The notes under the pieces: model-generated
The model's input: only the letters and a program-made list of their open reading frames with translations
What the model was told of the DNA's origin: nothing
Databases searched by the model: none
Source of the DNA: Streptomyces sp. NBC_00620
GTDB lineage: Bacteria > Actinomycetota > Actinomycetes > Streptomycetales > Streptomycetaceae
Length of the DNA stretch: 64,000 nt
Reading direction: 5' to 3'
Assembly: GCF_026341825.1 (NCBI RefSeq)
Contig: NZ_JAPENY010000001.1
Location: 930,001 to 994,000, forward strand
Made by a program: the position numbers and the translations under genes
Shown here: positions 1-7,051 of the stretch, piece after piece
Layout: every line of letters starts with the position of its first letter
Numbering within the stretch: the first letter of the stretch is position 1

Positions 1-113
1 CCCCGAAGGATGTTCGCGGCGGTGGTCGCCAGACGGCCCAGGACTACATCCTGAGCGTCGATGACGTACCACTGGCGAGTGATGTCGCCGGGCTTGGGGC
101 TAAACGTACGCAC
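1..113 (-). CDS. rplM: 50S ribosomal protein L13, 5' part (runs off the window)
   Basis: The first 37 codons of L13, a 23S rRNA-binding protein of the large subunit. The reverse strand reads [20 protein letters not shown], followed by [17 protein letters not shown], the conserved L13 N-terminus. The start is a GTG at 113, chosen because the conserved alignment begins exactly there. The rest of the gene, and presumably rpsI after it, lies outside the window. A candidate promoter sits about 185 bases upstream (298-327). The gene is divergent from the accessory cluster that starts at 530. Confidence 0.95.
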   Translation of the reverse strand, partial: MRTFSPKPGDITRQWYVIDAQDVVLGRLATTAANILR

Positions 114-297
114 TTCGTAGCCTTCGCTTCTTCAGTGGATGGGTCCTGACACATGGCATCACTGAAGCGATCATGCAGCTGGGGACGACAGTGCCGGGAA
201 CGATGCCCGTATGCCGCCCACTGGTAACTGCTCCAGGGAACCTACGTAAGGGCCTCTCGCGTGAGAACGACCAAGCCGATACGCATAACGAAATGCA

Positions 298-327
298 AGA
301 GTACTCGCGCTGCCCCGGAAGGGTCAA
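298..327 (-). promoter_or_regulatory. Candidate sigma-HrdB-type promoter of rplM
   Basis: On the minus strand a TTGACC (322-327) is followed after 18 bases by TACTCT (298-303), close to the Streptomyces housekeeping consensus TTGAC-N17/18-TANNNT. It predicts a leader of roughly 180 bases before the rplM GTG. I see nothing else that can be named in the 114-529 stretch. It must also hold the promoter of the divergent membrane-protein gene, which I could not place. Confidence 0.55.
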
Positions 328-529
328 AACGCGCCTCACGGCCGCCACCGCGACCGACAACGTCTAGTACAACCGTACGAAATATTCACGGCACCCCGCA
401 CCCCGGGAACCGCGACGCACCAACCACCCGGAGATGTCACTTTTGCCCGTGCGGGCTCACCTCGCACCAGGTCCCGAGTGCCCGCCGAAGCGGAACGGCA
501 CACCCCAACCCCCGTCTAAGATGCGGCAC

Positions 530-1417
530 ATGAGCTATGGGCAGGGTGGGCAGGGGCAGCCCCCGTGGGATCCCTGGAATTCAGGATCGCAGCGACCCCA
601 GTGGGGCAGCCAGACGGACGACCGGACTCCGGACTGGGCGGCGCTCGCCGACGCCTCCGAGTCGCGCAACAAGCGCCGCAGGGTGCTGCTGATCAGCGGC
701 GGAGCGCTTGCCACGGTCGCGGTCGGCGTCGCCGTCGCGGTGGCCGTCGTGTCCGCGAACGGCAGCAGCCAGGCCTCGAACTCGCCCAGCAACCTGCCCG
801 CCACCGCGGACATCCCGAGCGACACCACCGCGCCGGAACCGTCCTTCGCGCCGACCTCGGCCCCTCCCCCGCTGGACCCGAAGGACTTCATATCCAGCGT
901 GAAGAAGGACACGGCACCGCTCAGCCCCGGCCTCCTCTTCCCCGGCTCGACGCTGACCATGGGTGACCGCGTCTACACAAAGGGTCCGACGGCCGACACG
1001 ACGAACTGCGCCACGGCCGCGAAGGGCACGCTCGCCACGGTCCTCACCAAGAACAAGTGCACGCGCCTCCTGCGCGTCACCTACAGCAAGGACGGCGTCG
1101 CCGTGACGGTCGGTGTGGCCGTCTTCGACACCGAGGCCCAGGCGGTCAAGGCCAAGGGCGACGCGGACGCGAAGAGCATCATCGCCTCGCTGTCCGGCGG
1201 GAAGGTCAAGCCCTTCTGCGACTCGGCGGTCTGCCGCTCGACCACGAACTCCTACGGGCGCTACGCCTACTTCACCCTCGCCGGCTTCACCAACGGCAAG
1301 GACGTGACGACGAAGGACACCGCGGTCTTCACCACCGGCGACGACCTCGCCGAGTTCGCCTTCCGGCAGATCCGCCGCCGCGGCGAGGCCCAGGCGTCTA
1401 CCGCGGCCAACGAGTGA
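530..1417 (+). CDS. Conserved membrane-anchored protein of unknown function
   Basis: A 295-residue protein I do not recognise. The N-terminal 50 residues are Gly/Pro/Gln-rich and hydrophilic and end in a basic stretch (NKRRR). One transmembrane segment follows at about residues 52-75, then a Ser/Pro/Thr-rich linker, then a globular domain of about 190 residues with two cysteine pairs (TTNCAT/NKCTRL and FCDSAVCRS) that could form disulfides outside the cell. This suggests a type II anchored extracytoplasmic domain. The ATG at 530 (MSYGQGG) is preferred; an ATG at 521 is possible and neither has a strong ribosome site. It is the first gene divergent from rplM and its link to the polysaccharide genes downstream is only positional. 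Confidence 0.75.
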   Translation: MSYGQGGQGQPPWDPWNSGSQRPQWGSQTDDRTPDWAALADASESRNKRRRVLLISGGALATVAVGVAVAVAVVSANGSSQASNSPSNLPATADIPSDTTAPEPSFAPTSAPPPLDPKDFISSVKKDTAPLSPGLLFPGSTLTMGDRVYTKGPTADTTNCATAAKGTLATVLTKNKCTRLLRVTYSKDGVAVTVGVAVFDTEAQAVKAKGDADAKSIIASLSGGKVKPFCDSAVCRSTTNSYGRYAYFTLAGFTNGKDVTTKDTAVFTTGDDLAEFAFRQIRRRGEAQASTAANE

Positions 1418-1438
1418 CCCGGACCCCGCCCCGGTGAC

Positions 1439-1463
1439 CACGGCCCCGCCCCGGGCGGCCGTG
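1439..1463 (+). terminator. Small GC hairpin after the membrane-protein gene
   Basis: CACGGCC (1439-1445) pairs with GGCCGTG (1457-1463) around an 11-base loop, between the membrane-protein stop and the GH26 gene. The 7-bp stem has no T-run, so it is a weak terminator candidate. Confidence 0.35.
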
Positions 1464-1558
1464 CCCCGCAACAAGGACGTGTGAGACTCTCCCGCACGCT
1501 CGTCGGCAAGTCGGACACTGGCCGTGTCGCCGACGGCCGGCCCCGGGGGGACCACTCC

Positions 1559-2914
1559 ATGACCACGCAGCGCCCGTCCCGACGCCTGCTGCTCGGGACC
1601 TGCGCGGGCGCCGCGCTACTGGCCCCGCTGGGAGTGTGGGCCTGGCCCGAGCAGCAGGAGAGCGCGGCCGGGCCCCGGGCGGTGCCGACCGATCTGCGGG
1701 ACCGGGATCCGAAGGCGACCCCCGAGGCGCGCCAGGTGTACGCGATGCTCGCGAACCAGGAGAACACCGCGCGCCGCGACCGCCCGAGCCGCACGGTGAT
1801 CGGCCAGCACGTGGAGCTGCACAACGAGCGGTACAACCCGCAGTACGGCGACTACCAGGGCACCAAGGCGCCGGGCTACTACTACCGCAAGGCCCGAGAC
1901 ATCACCGGCCGGCTGCCCGGCTTCGTGGAACTGGACCTCGGCCCCGGCTACGGCCAACCCGGCTGGGCGGTGGGCCAGGCCCGCTCCTACTCCGGCGCCT
2001 GGCCGAGCTGCCGCCGCTACTGGGGGTACACCGAGGACGCCGTGGACCTCGCCGTCGGCGTGTGGGCGGGCCTGCCCCGGACGGCCGACGGCTCGTACCG
2101 CCCCTCCGGCACGCACCGGGAGTGCGCGTCCGGGGCCGAGGTCTCCCTGCCGCACAACGGGGGCGCTCCGGCGGGCCTGGTCGGGTTCTCCTTCCACCAG
2201 CCCTACCCGGGCAGCCCCGTCAAGGGCTACACCCAGACGCTGCACCGCAACTCACCGGCCGCGAAGGACCCCCGCTGGTTCGCCCGGGTGACAAGCCCGG
2301 GTACCGCCGAGCACAAGTCCCTGCTGCACGACCTCGCCTTCCTCGCCGACCACCTGGGCTACCTGGCCGGCCGCGGGGTCCCCGTACTGCTGCGGCCGTA
2401 CCACGAGATGAACACCGCGCCCGGCAGGGGCTTCTGGTGGGCGGGCCAGGACCCGGCCGCGTTCCGGACGCTGTGGCGGCTGACGTACGACTACCTCGTG
2501 AACCGGCGCGGCCTGCACAACCTGATCTTCGTGTGGGCGCCGAACTCCTGGGACGGGTCCTACGGGCGGGAACCCCGGGCCTACTACCCCGGCGGGCGCT
2601 ACGTCGACATCGTGGGCGTCGACGACTACAGCGACACCCCGGCCCGCCCGTTCGGCGACGGAGCCTGGACCGAGGTCTGGTACCGCGGCCTGGAGCGGTA
2701 CCGCAGGCCGCGGATCGTCTCCGAGTCCTTCCACGTACCGCTCAACGCGGCCCAGCCCCGGACCCTGACCAGGACGCCCTGGGTGCTGTGGACGGTGTGG
2801 GGCCAGGCCCTGTCGTACGACAACGTGTCCGCGCCCCGGAAGAAGAACACCGCGGACGATGTGAAACGGACCTATCACTCTTCGCGCATGATCACGGCGC
2901 AAGACTTCGGTTGA
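1559..2914 (+). CDS. Secreted glycoside hydrolase family 26 (beta-mannanase type)
   Basis: A 451-residue exported enzyme. The ATG at 1559 follows a GGGGGG ribosome site and begins a twin-arginine-like signal (PSRRLLLGTCAGAALLAPLG). The body is a GH26 (clan GH-A) barrel: HVELHNERYNPQYGDY early, the acid/base Glu in RPYHEMN (E283), a Trp-rich GFWWAGQDPAAFRTLWRL segment, LIFVWAPNS, a DIVGVDDYSD strand, and the nucleophile Glu in IVSESFHV (E389). GH26 enzymes mostly cut internal beta-1,4-mannan linkages by a retaining mechanism. Its position directly before a GT2 synthase and near a second mannanase-type gene suggests trimming or release of the cluster's own polysaccharide. The exact substrate is inference. 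Confidence 0.85.
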   Translation: MTTQRPSRRLLLGTCAGAALLAPLGVWAWPEQQESAAGPRAVPTDLRDRDPKATPEARQVYAMLANQENTARRDRPSRTVIGQHVELHNERYNPQYGDYQGTKAPGYYYRKARDITGRLPGFVELDLGPGYGQPGWAVGQARSYSGAWPSCRRYWGYTEDAVDLAVGVWAGLPRTADGSYRPSGTHRECASGAEVSLPHNGGAPAGLVGFSFHQPYPGSPVKGYTQTLHRNSPAAKDPRWFARVTSPGTAEHKSLLHDLAFLADHLGYLAGRGVPVLLRPYHEMNTAPGRGFWWAGQDPAAFRTLWRLTYDYLVNRRGLHNLIFVWAPNSWDGSYGREPRAYYPGGRYVDIVGVDDYSDTPARPFGDGAWTEVWYRGLERYRRPRIVSESFHVPLNAAQPRTLTRTPWVLWTVWGQALSYDNVSAPRKKNTADDVKRTYHSSRMITAQDFG

Positions 2915-2923
2915 TTAACTTTT

Positions 2924-2948
2924 GAACACATCCCCCTCACATGTGTTC
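2924..2948. promoter_or_regulatory. 8-bp inverted repeat, possible operator or weak terminator
   Basis: GAACACAT (2924-2931) and ATGTGTTC (2941-2948) form an exact inverted repeat with a 9-base spacer just after the GH26 stop and about 220 bases before the glycosyltransferase start. It lacks the GC-rich stem and U-run of an efficient terminator and looks more like a protein-binding dyad. Its role is unknown. Confidence 0.4.
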
Positions 2949-2987
2949 CATGCATAGGCACATACATGCAAGGATCACTCTTCTGTT

Positions 2988-3036
2988 CGGCCAGTGGTTC
3001 GGGTGCCCGGGGGGGCTTCTGACAGGCAAGTGGCCG
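2988..3036 (+). promoter_or_regulatory. Possible structured leader upstream of the GT2 gene
   Basis: CGGCCA (2988-2993) pairs with TGGCCG (3031-3036), and inside it TGCC (3004-3007) pairs with GGCA (3025-3028). A further small hairpin (ACGCC-aaagaa-GGCGT) follows near 3039-3054. This 130-base stretch precedes the GT2 ribosome site. It could be a folded 5' leader but matches no riboswitch class I can name. Confidence 0.25.
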
Positions 3037-3167
3037 ATGACGCCAAAGAAGGCGTTGGGGGGCATGGAACCCAGAGTTTCTGTGCCGTGGCGCGCTTTGT
3101 CGTGCCCCGGCCGAGATCTATGGCTGCCTCAACGCACCAGCGATCTCACAGGAGTTCCTCAGAAGTC

Positions 3168-4619
3168 ATGGCATCAACAGTCGCCGACGAGGGTGTTCCG
3201 CACTCTCGGCAGAACGCGAAACTGACGAAGCGCACCGCGTCGTGGAAACCGGGGATCCTGCCGTTCCTGGTGCCCTTCGTCCTGCTGGTCGCCTTCGGGC
3301 TGTGGTCCTACCGGCCCAGTTCGACTCCGCTGAGCTGGGTCCTGACCGTCGTCTGGTCCCTGCCGGTGGTCGGTGTGCTGGTCGGTATCCAGGGCGCAGT
3401 GCTGCTCCGCCGCCGGGTCCGCAAGAGCGACCGGATGGCCCCGCCCGCGCCGGTCGACCAGGACTTCCTGATCATCCTCTGCCCGACCATCGGACGTCAC
3501 GACACCTACCCGGCCCTGGAACGCTCGATCCTGTCCTACGTCGAGCACATGCCGGAGTGGTTTCCGTACATGCGCGTCGACATCCTCACCGAGGAGGGCT
3601 GCGAGGCAGCGGCGGACATCGACCGGCTCGCCGACTCGCACCCGCTGATCCGGGTGATCACCGTCCCCAAGGCGTACGTCCCGGAGAACGGCACCCGCTT
3701 CAAGGCCCGCGCCAACCACTACGCCCACGAGCTGCGCATCGAGGAGGGCGAGGCCCTCGACTACGTCTGGGTGCTGCACATGGACGACGACACCGGCGTC
3801 GGCCCCGACACCTCGTCCTCGCTCGCCCAGTTCATCAACCGGCAGCGCCGCGCCCACCCCGACGAGGCCAAGCACATGGCCCAGGGCATCCTCACGTATC
3901 CCCGCGAGAACGCGGTCAACCTCTTCACCTGGCTCGCCGACGCGGTACGCCCCGCCGACGACATCGCCCGTTTCCGCGCGCTGACCGGCATGGGCACCCC
4001 GGCCGCCGGTGTGCACGGCGAGCTGCTGGTGCTGCGCGCGTCCATCGAGGCCGAGATCGGCTGGGACTTCGGCCCCAAGGAGATCGTCGAGGACGCCCGC
4101 CTCGCCCTGACCTTCTGCCGCAAGTACCCGGGCCGCAGCGACTGGTTCAACGGCCGCTGCTACGGCGCCTCCCCCTCCACCGCCGCCGACTTCGTCAAGC
4201 AGCGCGACCGGTGGGCCTGGGGCCTGGTGGCTCTCTGCTTCAACAGGTCCGTGCCCTTGCGCTACCGCTGGTTCCTGTCGATCTGTGTGACCACCTGGAT
4301 CCTCGGCCCCCTCCAGCACATCGGCGCCGTGCTGCTCTTCGGCTGGCTCATCAACGACATGAACACCTCGCCCGCGACCCAGTCCGTGACCATCCTGTGG
4401 GCGTTCAACTTCGCCTACGTCATCTGGACCTACTGGGAGGGACTGCGGCTCAACGCGCTCGCGTCCGTCAGCGGCAGACGCAAGTGGTGGGAGCCGATCG
4501 TGGTGATCGCTCTCATCCCCGTCTTCTCCGTGCTGGAAGGAATCGGAGGCTTCAAGGGCTTCCTGAAGTTCGTCCGGCGCGAGGAGAACAAGTTCGTCGT
4601 GATCGCCAAGCCCGCCTGA
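3168..4619 (+). CDS. Membrane-bound processive glycosyltransferase, family 2
   Basis: A 483-residue integral-membrane GT2. Two N-terminal transmembrane segments (about 29-47 and 57-80) precede the cytosolic catalytic domain. Its motifs are DDD (206-208, in LHMDDDTG, nucleotide-sugar and metal binding), ED (308-309, catalytic base region) and Q-x-x-R-W (Q345, R348, W349). Further transmembrane helices follow to the C-terminus. This D,D,D,Q-x-x-R-W layout is that of processive synthases (cellulose, hyaluronan, mannan; the animal Egghead beta-mannosyltransferase is comparable). The ATG at 3168 has an upstream GGAG. It is followed after 20 bases by a GH113-type mannanase gene. With mannanases and a guanylyltransferase alongside, a GDP-mannose-using beta-mannan synthase is the best guess. 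Confidence 0.8.
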   Translation: MASTVADEGVPHSRQNAKLTKRTASWKPGILPFLVPFVLLVAFGLWSYRPSSTPLSWVLTVVWSLPVVGVLVGIQGAVLLRRRVRKSDRMAPPAPVDQDFLIILCPTIGRHDTYPALERSILSYVEHMPEWFPYMRVDILTEEGCEAAADIDRLADSHPLIRVITVPKAYVPENGTRFKARANHYAHELRIEEGEALDYVWVLHMDDDTGVGPDTSSSLAQFINRQRRAHPDEAKHMAQGILTYPRENAVNLFTWLADAVRPADDIARFRALTGMGTPAAGVHGELLVLRASIEAEIGWDFGPKEIVEDARLALTFCRKYPGRSDWFNGRCYGASPSTAADFVKQRDRWAWGLVALCFNRSVPLRYRWFLSICVTTWILGPLQHIGAVLLFGWLINDMNTSPATQSVTILWAFNFAYVIWTYWEGLRLNALASVSGRRKWWEPIVVIALIPVFSVLEGIGGFKGFLKFVRREENKFVVIAKPA

Positions 4620-4639
4620 TCGCCCGGAAGACAACTGAC

Positions 4640-5887
4640 ATGCGCTCGCGACTGCCCCTGCTCGCCATCTTCCCGGTGAGCGTGCTCACCATCGTGCTGG
4701 GCACCCCCTTCGTCCTCGGCGACCACCCTGTGCGCTGGGAGTCGGGCTCGGCCCTGCCCAAGCTCGTCCTGGGCGACGCCCCCGAGGAATCCAGCACTCC
4801 GACCGACGACCCCTCCGATACGACGGACGCGTCCTCCCCCTCGTCCTCCACGCCTTCCTCGTCCTCCGGCGACGGCCTCAAGGTCGCCAAGCCCTGGAAG
4901 GCCGGCATGGCGCAGTGGGGCGTACAGGTGTATTGGGAGGAGGAGACCAAGAAGCGCTCCGACACGTTCATCGAGAACCAGGCCCGCAAGCAGGCCAAGT
5001 ACCTCATCGGCCTGGGCGCGAACTCGGTGTCCCTGTCCTTCCCCTACTTCACCGGGGACTCCACGTCCAACAAGATCTCCGCCGGGGCCAAGACGCCGTC
5101 CCCGGAGCGCCTCCAGCGGGTGCTGCAGGTGTTCGAGGACGCGGGCTTTCGCACCACGGTCCGCCCGATCATGGACGAGGCCTCCCTCGACCCGCCGACC
5201 GGCTGGCGCGGCAACATCGAACCCGCCTCGCGCTCCGCCTGGTTCGCGTCGTACAAGGAGTTCCTCACCCCGTACCTCAAGGTCGCCGAGGAAGAGAAGG
5301 CGAACACCTTTGTGATCGGCACCGAGCTGAACTCCTTGGAGGGCGACACCGGCTGGGACTCCCTGGTCGCCTCCGCCGAGACGGCCTTCTCAGGTGAGGT
5401 CGCCTACGACGCCAACTGGGACAACTACGTCTCCGGCCGCATCAACATGCCGGTCAGCCACCTCGGCGTCGACGCCTACTTCCCCGTCAAGGTCGCGGAC
5501 ACCGCGTCCGTCTCGACGCTGGTCGACGGCTGGAACACCTGGCTGGACAAGAAGGCCACAGGACCGCTGCCCAACATCACCATCGCCGAGTCCGGCATCG
5601 GCGCGATGAACGGCGCCTACCACGCGCCCGGCGACTTCTACACCAAGCGAGCAGTGAACCCGACGGTGCAGGCCAACTGGTACGAGGCCGTCTGTCAGGT
5701 AGTCCAGGAACGAGAGATGAGCGGCGTCTACTGGTGGTCGATCTGGTTCGACGACGACCCGAACACCAAGCCCGACGACAAGGTCGCCTCCCGGCTCGAC
5801 TTCGCCGGACGCCCTCTTACCGAGAAGGCCATCAAGGCCTGCTTCACCTCCGATTACGCAGGCCCTGGCACCGACACCGCCAGCTGA
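4640..5887 (+). CDS. Membrane-anchored GH113-like (beta-mannanase) glycoside hydrolase
   Basis: A 415-residue protein with a GGAAG ribosome site. Residues 5-27 are a hydrophobic signal-anchor. About 47-80 is a Ser/Thr/Pro/Asp-rich linker. The rest is a clan GH-A barrel with the acid/base Glu in VIGTELNSL (E229), the nucleophile Glu in ITIAESGIG (E317) and a terminal GVYWWSIWFDDDP strand. This pattern fits GH113, a family known as beta-1,4-mannanases. It probably acts outside the membrane on the polymer made by the preceding GT2, much as a cellulase accompanies bacterial cellulose synthase. GH5 would be the main alternative family. Confidence 0.75.
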   Translation: MRSRLPLLAIFPVSVLTIVLGTPFVLGDHPVRWESGSALPKLVLGDAPEESSTPTDDPSDTTDASSPSSSTPSSSSGDGLKVAKPWKAGMAQWGVQVYWEEETKKRSDTFIENQARKQAKYLIGLGANSVSLSFPYFTGDSTSNKISAGAKTPSPERLQRVLQVFEDAGFRTTVRPIMDEASLDPPTGWRGNIEPASRSAWFASYKEFLTPYLKVAEEEKANTFVIGTELNSLEGDTGWDSLVASAETAFSGEVAYDANWDNYVSGRINMPVSHLGVDAYFPVKVADTASVSTLVDGWNTWLDKKATGPLPNITIAESGIGAMNGAYHAPGDFYTKRAVNPTVQANWYEAVCQVVQEREMSGVYWWSIWFDDDPNTKPDDKVASRLDFAGRPLTEKAIKACFTSDYAGPGTDTAS

Positions 5888-5902
5888 CCGAGCGAGGCAA
5901 TC

Positions 5903-7000
5903 ATGCAGGAAGCCATCATCCTGGTGGGCGGCAAGGGAACCCGCTTGCGCCCGCTGACCAACCACACCCCGAAACCGCTTCTCAACGTCGCGGGATCCTC
6001 CTTCATCCGGCACCAGATAGCCAAGCTGATGGATGCGGGCGTCGAGCACGTGGTGTTCGCCACCTCGTATCTCGCCAGCCTCTTCGAGGAGGAGTTCAAG
6101 GACTTCTCCCAGGACCTGAAGATCTCCTACGCGGTCGAGAGCGTCCCGCTCGGCACGGGCGGGGCGATCCGCAACGCCGGCCGCCTGCTGCGCGGTCCGG
6201 CGGACGCGCCCGTCCTGATCCTCAACGGCGACATCCTGTCCGGGCTCGACCTGCGTGACGTACTGGAGCAGCACAAGGCGCGGGAAGCGGACGTGACGCT
6301 GCATCTCACCCGCGTCTCCGACCCCCGTGCCTTCGGCCTCGTGCCCACCGACGAGGCCGGAAGGGTGCTGTCCTTCCTGGAGAAGCCGAAGACCCAGGAG
6401 GAGTGCGTCACCGACCAGATCAACGCGGGCTGCTACGTCTTCCGCCGGTCCGTCCTCGACGCCATCCCGGCCGACCGCGAGGTCTCCGTCGAACAGGAGA
6501 CCTTCCCGGAGCTCGTCGCCCAGGGGCGGCGCGTGTTCGGCCACACCACGGAGGACTACTGGCGCGACCTCGGCACGCCGCTGGCATTCGTCCACGGGTC
6601 CGCCGACCTGGTCACCGGCAAGGTGACCTCTCCCCTCGTGGAGCGGCAGGCCGAGGCCCTGATCCATCCCACGGCCACCGTCGACCCGACCGCCCGCATC
6701 ACGGGAGGCTCGACGATCGGTCCGCACGCCGTCATCGGCCCGCGCGTGGTCGTCGACCGCTCCATCCTCGGCGGGAGCGTCACCGTGGCCGAGGGCGCCC
6801 GGATCCACGAGTCCGTGGTGGACCACGACTCATCGATCGGCGGCGAGTCCTTCCTCCGTGAGGCCGTGGTGGGCTGCCATGCGCACATCGGCGCGGAGAA
6901 CGAACTGCCCGCCCAGCTGCGGCTGTCGTGCGGCATCCGCATTCCCGCCCAAGGAGTACGCGTCAGTGGCACGGCTGCCGCCTGCCTGACGGCCCACTGA
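5903..7000 (+). CDS. Sugar-1-phosphate nucleotidyltransferase (mannose-1-phosphate guanylyltransferase-like)
   Basis: A 365-residue soluble enzyme, started at an ATG with a GCGAGG ribosome site 15 bases after the GH113-like gene. The N-terminal Rossmann-like domain has the G-G-x-G-T-R-L-x-P-L-T signature (residues 9-19), HTPKPLLNVAG, and a metal-binding Asp in ILNGD (D110). The C-terminal third (about 255-345) is a left-handed beta-helix of hexapeptide repeats (HPTATVDPTARI, STIGPHAVIG, HESVVDHDSSIG). This is the GMPPB/ManC-like arrangement that makes GDP-mannose from mannose-1-phosphate and GTP. Glucose-1-phosphate thymidylyl- or uridylyltransferases share the fold, so the nucleotide and sugar are inferred from the mannan-type neighbours. 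Confidence 0.8.
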   Translation: MQEAIILVGGKGTRLRPLTNHTPKPLLNVAGSSFIRHQIAKLMDAGVEHVVFATSYLASLFEEEFKDFSQDLKISYAVESVPLGTGGAIRNAGRLLRGPADAPVLILNGDILSGLDLRDVLEQHKAREADVTLHLTRVSDPRAFGLVPTDEAGRVLSFLEKPKTQEECVTDQINAGCYVFRRSVLDAIPADREVSVEQETFPELVAQGRRVFGHTTEDYWRDLGTPLAFVHGSADLVTGKVTSPLVERQAEALIHPTATVDPTARITGGSTIGPHAVIGPRVVVDRSILGGSVTVAEGARIHESVVDHDSSIGGESFLREAVVGCHAHIGAENELPAQLRLSCGIRIPAQGVRVSGTAAACLTAH

Positions 7001-7051
7001 AGTCGCCTACCTGCCGCACAACTTGACCGGACAGTCAGTTACTGGAGAGAC

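Noticed and set aside
2988..3060. Cyclic-di-nucleotide riboswitch before the polysaccharide synthase
   Set aside because: Stems exist but the conserved loop sequences of the c-di-GMP and c-di-AMP classes that I know are not present.
3242..4618. Long in-frame extension upstream of the GH113-like gene overlapping the GT2 gene
   Set aside because: Arg/Pro/Gly-rich shadow of the GT2 reading frame; the real start with signal-anchor and ribosome site is 4640.
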